A DNA stretch of 8,892 nt from Caccocola sp964450835 (GTDB taxonomy: Bacteria > Synergistota > Synergistia > Synergistales > Synergistaceae): positions 1-8,892 of the forward strand of contig CAYVEQ010000056.1 of assembly GCA_964450835.1 (NCBI GenBank). The letters run 5' to 3'. Below, piece after piece: positions 1 to 5,536 of this stretch. The notes below the pieces were generated by a model that made no database searches, had not been told where the DNA came from, and saw nothing but the letters and a program-made list of their open reading frames with translations. Each line of letters starts with the position of its first letter. Positions within the stretch are counted from its first letter, which is position 1. The translations under genes and the position numbers were made by a program.

Positions 1-64
1 GCCCGCGTGAGGATTTACCGGCGCAACCGCGGGCCGGGAGTTACTGACGCACGGAGGTTAAGAA
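1..64 (+). other. Leader upstream of the larA-like gene; possible tail of an upstream gene
   Basis: No complete gene fits here. The third forward frame stays open from the window edge to a TGA at 45-47 (about 14 codons, ending ...AGSY), only 5 nt before the next Shine-Dalgarno. This could be the C-terminus of an upstream operon gene, but so short an open stretch is expected by chance about half the time. A perfect 7-bp inverted repeat (GCCCGCG at 1-7, CGCGGGC at 28-34, 20-nt loop) has no T-tract after it and may be only GC-rich sequence. The clear element is GGAGG at 53-57, 7 nt before the ATG at 65. No convincing promoter is visible, so the real operon start may lie to the left of the window. 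Confidence 0.35.
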
Positions 65-1348
65 ATGAGAGAACGTCCATTGGTCGCGGAACTGGTAAAA
101 GATACCTTTGTTCCCAAGATGTTTCGGGTAAGACAGAAATTCCCGCGCGAACACATAGAGCCCGACAGGATTCCCGAGATAATCGCCCGTCTGCTGAGCG
201 AGGAAAAGTTCGCCTCGCGCGTGAAGCCCGGAATGCGCATCGCCATTACGGCCGGGTCGCGGGGCATAGCCAACGCGGCGCTGACAACAAAATGTATAGC
301 CGATTTTGTAAAGTCGCGGGGCGCGCATCCGTTCGTGGTGCCAGCCATGGGGAGCCACGGCGGCGCTACGGCGGAGGGACAGCGTGCTATTCTGGCCGGT
401 TACGGCATAGTCGAGGATTACATCGGCTGCCCTGTCGTCTCGTCAATGGAGGTCAAGAAAATCGGCGTCAACGACGAGGGCGCGGACGTTTATATCGACA
501 AGAACGCCGCGGAGGCGGACGGCATAATATTGGGATGCCGCATCAAGCCGCATACGGCCTTTCGCGGGCCCTATGAAAGCGGCATGATGAAAATGATGGC
601 GATAGGGCTCGGCAAGCAGTTCGGGGCGGAGCAGTGCCACGAGGCGGGCTTCAAGAATATGGCGAAGAACGTTCCTCTCTTCGGGCGCTGCATTTTGAAG
701 AACGCTCCGGTTCTTTTCGGCGTGCCGACGATAGAGAACGCCTTTGACGAGACCTGCAAAATCGTCGCCGTCGCCGCGGAGGATATAGACAGGGAAGAGC
801 CGGAGCTTCTGAAAGAGGCCTTCAGCCGTATGCCGAGGATTCTCGTGGACTCGTGCGACGTCCTTGTAGTCGACCGGATCGGCAAGAATTTCAGCGGCGA
901 CGGTATGGACCCCAACATTACAGGAACTTTCTGCACGCCTTACGCGACCGGCGGCATCGACGCGCAGCGCGTGGCTGTTCTGGATCTCAGTCCAGAGACG
1001 CACGGCAACGCCATCGGGCTCGGATATTCCAGCGCGACTACAAAGCGCGTATTCGGCAAGCTGGATCTCGCTTCGATGTATCCCAACGCAATCACCTGCA
1101 CAGTGCTCGGCGGGGTGCGCATCCCTATCGTTATGGAAAGCGACAGAGAGGCTATCCAGGTCTGCATCAAGAGCTGCAACGAAATCGACAAGAAAAATCC
1201 CCGTATCGTCCGCATCCCCAACAGTCTGCATCTGGAGCATATAATGCTCTCCGAATCGTACTGGGACGAAGCCGCGGCGAACCCCGATATGGAAATCGAG
1301 TCGGAGCCGGCGGGTCTGCCGTTTGACGAAGACGGCAATCTGTGGTAA
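65..1348 (+). CDS. LarA-family (DUF2088) nickel-pincer-dependent 2-hydroxyacid racemase/epimerase homologue, probably acting on a sugar acid
   Basis: This 427-residue protein belongs to the lactate racemase (LarA) superfamily, cytoplasmic enzymes that use a nickel-pincer nucleotide (NPN) cofactor to invert the carbon next to a carboxylate by hydride transfer. The motifs in order are GSHGG (H98), IKPHTAFRG (H163), SGMMKM (K176) and QCHEAG (H192). Their spacing (65, 13, 16) closely follows that of Lactobacillus plantarum LarA as I recall it (H108, H174, K184, H200; 66, 10, 16): two catalytic histidines, the lysine that anchors NPN and the nickel-ligand histidine. The length is typical. The superfamily also includes malate racemases and a D-gluconate 2-epimerase, so lactate is not the default substrate. 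Sitting ahead of an aldonate dehydrogenase, a TRAP transporter and uxaBA, it is best read as an aldonate C2-epimerase; that substrate is inferred. No larB, larC or larE is present here. The ATG at 65 follows GGAGG by 7 nt. Confidence 0.85.
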   Translation: MRERPLVAELVKDTFVPKMFRVRQKFPREHIEPDRIPEIIARLLSEEKFASRVKPGMRIAITAGSRGIANAALTTKCIADFVKSRGAHPFVVPAMGSHGGATAEGQRAILAGYGIVEDYIGCPVVSSMEVKKIGVNDEGADVYIDKNAAEADGIILGCRIKPHTAFRGPYESGMMKMMAIGLGKQFGAEQCHEAGFKNMAKNVPLFGRCILKNAPVLFGVPTIENAFDETCKIVAVAAEDIDREEPELLKEAFSRMPRILVDSCDVLVVDRIGKNFSGDGMDPNITGTFCTPYATGGIDAQRVAVLDLSPETHGNAIGLGYSSATTKRVFGKLDLASMYPNAITCTVLGGVRIPIVMESDREAIQVCIKSCNEIDKKNPRIVRIPNSLHLEHIMLSESYWDEAAANPDMEIESEPAGLPFDEDGNLW

Positions 1349-1372
1349 AAAATAAAATGCGTCAGAAGATCC

Positions 1373-1400
1373 TTGCACGAGCCGCTTGAACGCGAATAAT
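1373..1400 (+). promoter_or_regulatory. Weak promoter candidate in the larA-like/dehydrogenase gap
   Basis: TTGCAC at 1373-1378 (only three of six positions match the -35 consensus) is followed after 16 nt by AATAAT at 1395-1400 (five of six match the -10). An imperfect palindrome with CGCG ends (1391-1394 and 1407-1410, AT-rich centre) overlaps the -10 and the expected start, where a repressor could bind. The gap is also compatible with simple readthrough from the larA-like gene. Confidence 0.22.
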
Positions 1401-1441
1401 TTTTTACGCGGGCGGCCGTTCCGCTCTCGGGCCGTACCGAA

Positions 1442-1471
1442 AATGTCAGCGGCTGAATTGATTTTTATAAA
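1442..1471 (+). promoter_or_regulatory. Operator-like palindrome with overlapping promoter candidate ahead of the dehydrogenase
   Basis: TCAGC-G-GCTGA at 1446-1456 is a perfect inverted repeat around one central base. It is flanked by AAT (1442-1444) and ATT (1457-1459), giving a near-palindrome of about 18 bp. A possible promoter overlaps it: ATGTCA at 1443-1448 (4/6 to the -35 consensus), a 17-nt spacer, and TATAAA at 1466-1471 (5/6 to the -10). A start near 1478 would leave a very short leader with the ribosome site at its extreme 5' end, which counts against the promoter. No regulator gene is in the window. Confidence 0.3.
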
Positions 1472-1478
1472 ATTGTCT

Positions 1479-1483
1479 GGGAG
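1479..1483 (+). promoter_or_regulatory. Ribosome binding site that fixes the dehydrogenase start
   Basis: GGGAG at 1479-1483 lies 8 nt before the ATG at 1492. The in-frame GTG at 1483 overlaps this site and so cannot use it. The ATG start also gives the N-terminus expected of the family (MKEICIEEPGK). Confidence 0.75.
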
Positions 1484-1491
1484 TGATAGCA

Positions 1492-2517
1492 ATGAAAGAG
1501 ATTTGTATAGAAGAGCCCGGCAAGGTTGTCGTTAAAGAAGCGCCGATGCCCGTGCGCAGGCATGGGGAGGCTCTGCTGAAGATACTCTACGGCGGCATCT
1601 GCGGGAGCGACCTCGGCTCTTACCGCGGCGCCAACGCCTATGTCTCGTACCCGCGCGTGCCAGGACACGAGCTGGCGGCGGAGATTATCGAAATCGACGA
1701 AAACGACAATGGGCTCAGGCCCGGCATGATTGTCACCTGCAACCCTTACTTCAACTGCGGCTCCTGCTACTCCTGCCGCCGCGGACTGGTGAACGCATGC
1801 ACGGACAACCAGACGATGGGCGTGCAGCGCGAGGGAGGCTTCGCCCAGTACATAACAATGCCGGTTGAGCGCGTCTACGACGGCAAAGGACTTCCCGCGA
1901 AAACTCTGGCCCTCATCGAACCCTTCTGTATCAGCTATCACGGCGTCGCGCGCGCCGATGTCAAAAAAGGCGAACGCGTGCTCGTCGTCGGCGCCGGAAC
2001 GATCGGCGTGCTTGCCGCCGTGGCGGCGAAGGCAAGAGGAGCCGAGGTCACGATATGCGACGTGGCGGAGGACAAGCTCGACTACGCGTACAGGACTTTC
2101 GGCCTTGACCACAAGATACTCAACGCATCTCCCGAAGCCTTCGCGAAGGGCGTCGCGGAGCTCACCGGCGGCGACGGCTACGACGTGACGATAGAGGCGG
2201 TCGGCCTGCCCGCCACCTTCCTGAACTGCATCGACGCCGCATGTTTCGGCGCGCGCATGGTGCTGATCGGCGTATCGAAGAAGAACATCGACGACTTCTT
2301 CTTCACAATCATTCAGAAAAAAGAACTCAACATCTACGGCTCCCGCAACGCCATGAAGAAAGACTTCCTTGAACTTATCGACCTTGTGAAAGGCGGCGGC
2401 GTCGACCTTGAAAAAATAGTCACCGACACCTACAAACTGGACGACGCGCCCCGCGCGTTCGCCGACTTCTCGGCGAACGCCGGAAAGATGCTTAAAGTCG
2501 TGATCGACTTCTCCTGA
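1492..2517 (+). CDS. Zinc-dependent medium-chain alcohol dehydrogenase, L-galactonate 5-dehydrogenase (LgoD)-like
   Basis: This 341-residue cytoplasmic enzyme is a medium-chain zinc dehydrogenase of the sorbitol/threonine dehydrogenase group. Catalytic zinc ligands are C37 (GGICGSD), H59-E60 (PGHE) and probably E143 (IEPF). The structural zinc site is complete with C89, C92, C95 and C103. The Rossmann motif GAGTIG is at 167-172, and the acidic D190 after the second strand suggests NAD rather than NADP. From memory, it shares several stretches with E. coli LgoD (YjjN): ICG-D, SYPRV-GHE, the GGF-x-x-Y segment, IEPF-IS and GSRNA. LgoD oxidises L-galactonate at C5 to D-tagaturonate, exactly the substrate of the uxaB product downstream. 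L-idonate, D-arabinitol or galactitol-phosphate dehydrogenase relatives cannot be excluded by eye. It lies 40 nt before the TRAP binding-protein gene, probably on the same transcript. Confidence 0.83.
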   Translation: MKEICIEEPGKVVVKEAPMPVRRHGEALLKILYGGICGSDLGSYRGANAYVSYPRVPGHELAAEIIEIDENDNGLRPGMIVTCNPYFNCGSCYSCRRGLVNACTDNQTMGVQREGGFAQYITMPVERVYDGKGLPAKTLALIEPFCISYHGVARADVKKGERVLVVGAGTIGVLAAVAAKARGAEVTICDVAEDKLDYAYRTFGLDHKILNASPEAFAKGVAELTGGDGYDVTIEAVGLPATFLNCIDAACFGARMVLIGVSKKNIDDFFFTIIQKKELNIYGSRNAMKKDFLELIDLVKGGGVDLEKIVTDTYKLDDAPRAFADFSANAGKMLKVVIDFS

Positions 2518-2557
2518 AACGGAGAAGAAAAAATCCTATTAAAGAAGGGAAATCGCA

Positions 2558-3577
2558 ATGAGGAAATCCTGGAAGAAACTTGCGGCAACAGTGTTCTGCG
2601 CGATGCTCGCCGTCGCGCTTGTTTTCGGCGGAGCCGCCTTCGCCGACGACGTAATCGAGCTTCAGATCGGCTTTGAAAACTCGATAACAGAGCCTTTCGG
2701 ACAGGGTATTGTGAAATGGGCCGAACTGCTTGACAAAGCTTCCGGCGGCACGATGAAGATCACCCCCTTCCCCGACAGCCAGCTCGGCAGCAAGCCGGAA
2801 CTCATCGACTCCATGCTGATCGGCGAGCCGGTCTGCACACTCGCCGACGGCGCCTTCTACGCCGACTACGGTGTGAAAGACTTCGGAATCGTCTTCGCCC
2901 CGTTCCTTTTCGACAACTGGGATCAGTGCTGGAAGCTCATCGACTCCGACTGGTACAAGGACCAGTGCGCGCAGCTTGAAAAGAAAGGGCTGAAAATCCT
3001 TGTTTCCAACTGGATTTACGGCGCGCGCCACACTCTGACCATCAAGCCCGTCAACAAGGTCGAAGACCTGGCTGGTCTCAAAATCCGCGTTCCTAACAAC
3101 CGCATACAGTCTTACGGCTTCGACGCTCTCGGCGCCGTTTCGACCGGCATGGATCTTGGCGACGTCTATCCGGCCATGCAGACAAAGACAATCGACGGAG
3201 CCGAAAACCCGCTCGCGACACTTTACGGACGCAAGCTCCATGAAGTCGCCAAATACCTGATACTCGACGGCCACGTCCTCAACTTCACCACGCTCGTCTG
3301 CTCCGCCGACTGGTTCAACGGTCTCACCGAAGAGCAGCAGAAGTGGCTGGTTGAGACCGGCATCGAGGCCGGACGCTACAACAACGAGGTGCAGATCAAG
3401 GAAGAAGCCAACTATCTCAAGATGATGCAGGACGCGGGCGTCACTGTTGTCAACCCCTCCGAAGAAGTGCTCAACGGCTTCCGCGCCAAAGCGCAGTCAT
3501 TCTACGAGAAGAGCAAGGAATTCGGCTGGTCGGACGGTCTCTACGAAAAAGTCCTTCAGGCTATGGGCAAAAAATAA
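2558..3577 (+). CDS. dctP: TRAP transporter substrate-binding protein, DctP family
   Basis: This 339-residue periplasmic binding protein delivers an organic acid to the TRAP permease. Residues 1-29 form a signal peptide: basic RKSWKK, a hydrophobic core, and an AFA-DD cleavage site after A29. No lipobox is visible, so the mature protein is soluble. The DctP fold shows in the LKIRVPNN motif (174-181), whose R177 corresponds to the arginine that clamps the substrate carboxylate in SiaP/DctP structures, in a second arginine at R157 (YGARHTL), and in the DVYPAMQTKTIDGAENP segment (202-218). The substrate is not readable from sequence. The operon points to a six-carbon sugar acid such as an aldonate or uronate. 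The ATG at 2558 follows AAGGGA (2545-2550) by 7 nt. A stem-loop just after the gene may keep its mRNA more abundant than that of the permeases. dctP is the family symbol only. Confidence 0.92.
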   Translation: MRKSWKKLAATVFCAMLAVALVFGGAAFADDVIELQIGFENSITEPFGQGIVKWAELLDKASGGTMKITPFPDSQLGSKPELIDSMLIGEPVCTLADGAFYADYGVKDFGIVFAPFLFDNWDQCWKLIDSDWYKDQCAQLEKKGLKILVSNWIYGARHTLTIKPVNKVEDLAGLKIRVPNNRIQSYGFDALGAVSTGMDLGDVYPAMQTKTIDGAENPLATLYGRKLHEVAKYLILDGHVLNFTTLVCSADWFNGLTEEQQKWLVETGIEAGRYNNEVQIKEEANYLKMMQDAGVTVVNPSEEVLNGFRAKAQSFYEKSKEFGWSDGLYEKVLQAMGKK

Positions 3578-3614
3578 GCAGAACCCGCACGAATCATAAA
3601 AGGCCTGCGAAACC

Positions 3615-3647
3615 GGCGGCGGGAGGCAGCTTATCCGCCGCCCTTTT
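3615..3647 (+). terminator. Stem-loop after dctP, probable partial terminator/attenuator
   Basis: GGCGGCGG (3615-3622) and CCGCCGCC (3635-3642) form a perfect 8-bp GC stem with a 12-nt loop. It is followed by C and then TTTT (3644-3647). The short T-tract suggests incomplete termination, which fits its place inside the TRAP operon: binding protein is needed in excess over the membrane subunits. It could also protect the dctP transcript from 3' exonucleases. Confidence 0.65.
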
Positions 3648-3677
3648 ACGCTAAGGCGCGAGGAGGATAAAACAAAA

Positions 3678-4178
3678 ATGACTCAAAGCAACAAATTCAC
3701 GTCGTTACTCTGGAATCTTGACACCATAGTCGCCTCTGTTGTGCTGGCCATACTTATCATCCTGACGTTCGCCGGAGTCCCTTTCCGCTACCTGCTCGGC
3801 TCTCCCTTTACATGGCTTGAGGAGGTTCAGCTCGCCTGCATGGTATGGATAGTCTACGCAGCGGCCGGAGCCGCTTTCCGCGCCGGCAACCAGGTGGCCA
3901 TCGAAATGGTGGTCGATATGCTCCCCAAGAGTCTGCAGAAAATAGTTTCGGTTTTTATCTCGATAGTTGTCTTTGCCGTGCTCGGCTATCTTTTTTATCA
4001 GAGCCTCGGCTACATCGGAATCTTCCTGAAAAGCGGGCGCGCGACGCCTATGCTTAAACTCCCCTACTCGGTCATATACGGCATAGCCCCCGTGTCCTTC
4101 GTGCTGATGGCAATCAGCTACATCTACGCCGTCATAAAAGGCGTAAAATCGGAAGCTAAGGAGGCTGTGGAACAATGA
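3678..4178 (+). CDS. dctQ: TRAP transporter small permease, DctQ family
   Basis: This 166-residue inner-membrane protein is the small subunit of the tripartite transporter. Four hydrophobic segments are visible at roughly 16-34, 50-67, 88-108 and 126-150, the usual DctQ layout. The family signature TWLEEVQLACMVW (45-57, with W46, E48 and E49) joins the first two helices, and is followed by the FRAGNQVAIEM stretch (67-77). A charged tail (KGVKSEAKEAVEQ) ends the protein. A strong AGGAGG (3661-3666) precedes the ATG, though the 11-nt spacing is slightly long; no better start is present. The stop overlaps the dctM start by 4 nt, so translation of the two permease subunits is probably coupled. 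Confidence 0.9.
   Translation: MTQSNKFTSLLWNLDTIVASVVLAILIILTFAGVPFRYLLGSPFTWLEEVQLACMVWIVYAAAGAAFRAGNQVAIEMVVDMLPKSLQKIVSVFISIVVFAVLGYLFYQSLGYIGIFLKSGRATPMLKLPYSVIYGIAPVSFVLMAISYIYAVIKGVKSEAKEAVEQ
4158..4164 (+). promoter_or_regulatory. Ribosome binding site for dctM inside the end of dctQ
   Basis: AAGGAGG at 4158-4164 lies within the last dctQ codons, 10 nt before the dctM ATG at 4175. The ATGA overlap (4175-4178) plus this site supports the assigned start and translational coupling. Confidence 0.7.
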
Positions 4179-5464
4179 CCTCTATTCTTATCGCGGCTGC
4201 CGTAATCATGCTGGTGCTGCTCTTCCTTAAAGTGCCCGTGTTTATATCGGTTCTGGGCGGCGCCGCCGTCTACTTCGTCGCGAGTCCGAAAGTAAATACG
4301 ATAGTCTTTGCACAGCAGGCAATCACAGGCGTTGAAAGCATCGCGCTGCTTGCGATACCCTTCTTCGTCTGCGCCGGCATCATGATGAACTACACAGGCG
4401 TCACGGCTCGCATCATGGGCTTCTGCGAAGTGCTCACGGGCCGCATGTACGGCGGCCTGGCTCAGGTAAACGTCCTTCTCTCCACACTCATGGGCGGCCT
4501 TTCCGGCTCCAACCTGGCCGACGCGGCCATGGAAGCCAAGATGCTCGTGCCCGAAATGGAGAAGAAGGGCATGTCCAAAGAATTTTCGTCTGTCGTCACG
4601 GCCGTCTCAGCCATGACGACGCCTCTCATACCGCCCGGAATCGCCATGATACTCTACGGCTGCATAGCCAACGTTTCGATAGGCGACCTCTTCATCTCCG
4701 GCCTCGGAGTGGGCACGCTGCTCTGCGTTACGATGATGATACTCGTCCGCATAATAGCTAAAAAACGCGGATACGCCCCGATGCGCACGGAGCGCGCCTC
4801 TCTCGGCGAATACGCGGCGGCCGCAAAGCCCGCCATTCTTCCGCTTCTTCTGCCGATAATCATCATCGGCGGGATCCGCATCGGCGTCTTCACGGCGACC
4901 GAAGCCGGAGCCGTCGCGATAGTCTACGCGATGATGCTGGGCGTAATCTACCATGAAATGCACTGGGAGGATCTGAAGAAAGGCTTCAGAGAGACAGTCT
5001 GCACGACCGCGTCGATAATGCTCATAGTAGCGGCGGCCGGCGTCTTCTCCTGGGTGCTTACGAAAGAGCGCGTGCCGCAGCAGCTGACGGAATGGATAGT
5101 CGCGACAATCGACAACAAATACGTGTTCCTCTTTATAGTGAACATATTCCTGCTTATCGTCGGCATGTTCATCGAAGGCAACGCGTCGATGATAATCCTC
5201 GTCCCGCTGCTCCACCCTATAGCCGTGGCCTACGGCATCAACGAGATACAGTTCGCCATGACCTACATCTTCAACAACGCAATCGGCGCCATCTCCCCGC
5301 CTATGGGGACGCTCATGTTCGTCACCTGCGGGGTAACGGGCTGCAAGACAGGCAAATTCATCAAAGAAGCCTGGCCGTTCTACATTCTGCTCCTTATCAA
5401 CCTGATGCTGATAACCTACGTCCCGGTCTTTTCAACGGGGCTGTTGTGGCTTCTCGGCGACTGA
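4175..5464 (+). CDS. dctM: TRAP transporter large permease, DctM family
   Basis: This 429-residue polytopic inner-membrane protein is the sodium-coupled transport subunit of the TRAP system. It is full length for the family, with hydrophobic segments throughout. Motifs include GGLSGSNLADAA (107-118), TTPLIPPG (148-155), GVFTATEAGAVA (237-248) and NNAIGAISPPMGTL (367-380). The first and last lie in the paired hairpin regions that form the substrate and sodium sites in solved TRAP structures. The serine/glycine- and proline-rich turns are intact, so it looks functional. It works with the dctQ and dctP products from the same operon to import an acid anion. The gene is followed 20 nt later by a strong stem-loop, so the transporter genes form a sub-block separate from uxaBA. 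Confidence 0.93.
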   Translation: MTSILIAAAVIMLVLLFLKVPVFISVLGGAAVYFVASPKVNTIVFAQQAITGVESIALLAIPFFVCAGIMMNYTGVTARIMGFCEVLTGRMYGGLAQVNVLLSTLMGGLSGSNLADAAMEAKMLVPEMEKKGMSKEFSSVVTAVSAMTTPLIPPGIAMILYGCIANVSIGDLFISGLGVGTLLCVTMMILVRIIAKKRGYAPMRTERASLGEYAAAAKPAILPLLLPIIIIGGIRIGVFTATEAGAVAIVYAMMLGVIYHEMHWEDLKKGFRETVCTTASIMLIVAAAGVFSWVLTKERVPQQLTEWIVATIDNKYVFLFIVNIFLLIVGMFIEGNASMIILVPLLHPIAVAYGINEIQFAMTYIFNNAIGAISPPMGTLMFVTCGVTGCKTGKFIKEAWPFYILLLINLMLITYVPVFSTGLLWLLGD

Positions 5465-5484
5465 TTTACACCGATATTTTCGCA

Positions 5485-5516
5485 AAGGCATGGCGCAAAG
5501 GCCATGCCTTGCTTTT
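5485..5516 (+). terminator. Rho-independent terminator or attenuator between dctM and uxaB
   Basis: AAGGCATGGC (5485-5494) and GCCATGCCTT (5501-5510) form a perfect 10-bp stem with a 6-nt loop GCAAAG. The stem can extend by a GC pair across a bulged A5484. TTTT follows at 5513-5516 after GC. Only 20 nt separate it from the uxaB ATG and I see no promoter there, so uxaBA probably depends on readthrough or on a promoter buried upstream. The octamer GCAAAGGC occurs twice, at 5482-5489 and 5495-5502. Confidence 0.75.
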
Positions 5517-5524
5517 AACTTACC

Positions 5525-5530
5525 GAGGTG
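5525..5530 (+). promoter_or_regulatory. Ribosome binding site that fixes the uxaB start
   Basis: GAGGTG at 5525-5530 lies 6 nt before the ATG at 5537. An in-frame GTG at 5528 falls inside this site, so the ATG is the likely start. It gives METLNYDVLK, aligning with the known UxaB N-terminus. Confidence 0.75.
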
Positions 5531-5536
5531 AAAGTC

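Noticed and set aside
1..34. 7-bp inverted repeat as a terminator of an upstream gene
   Set aside because: No T-tract follows, the loop is 20 nt and the repeat touches the window edge; chance in GC-rich DNA is likely.
1413..1434. CGGCC/GGCCG hairpin as a terminator after the larA-like gene
   Set aside because: Only 5 bp, no T-run after it.
443..1492. Long open frame (349 codons) on the minus strand opposite the larA-like gene
   Set aside because: It starts at TTG with no ribosome site, shows no recognisable motif and lies antisense to a well-supported gene; long antisense frames are expected in GC-rich coding DNA.
1483..1494. GTG start for the dehydrogenase, three codons upstream
   Set aside because: The GTG overlaps the Shine-Dalgarno; the ATG at 1492 has proper spacing.
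1492..2517. Assignment as L-threonine 3-dehydrogenase
   Set aside because: It is in the same superfamily, but shared stretches (IEPF-IS, GSRNA, the GGF block) and the operon context fit an LgoD/aldonate dehydrogenase better.
2558..2645. Lipoprotein signal on the TRAP binding protein (cysteine at residue 14)
   Set aside because: The cysteine lies inside the hydrophobic core with no lipobox; AFA-DD is a normal signal peptidase I site.
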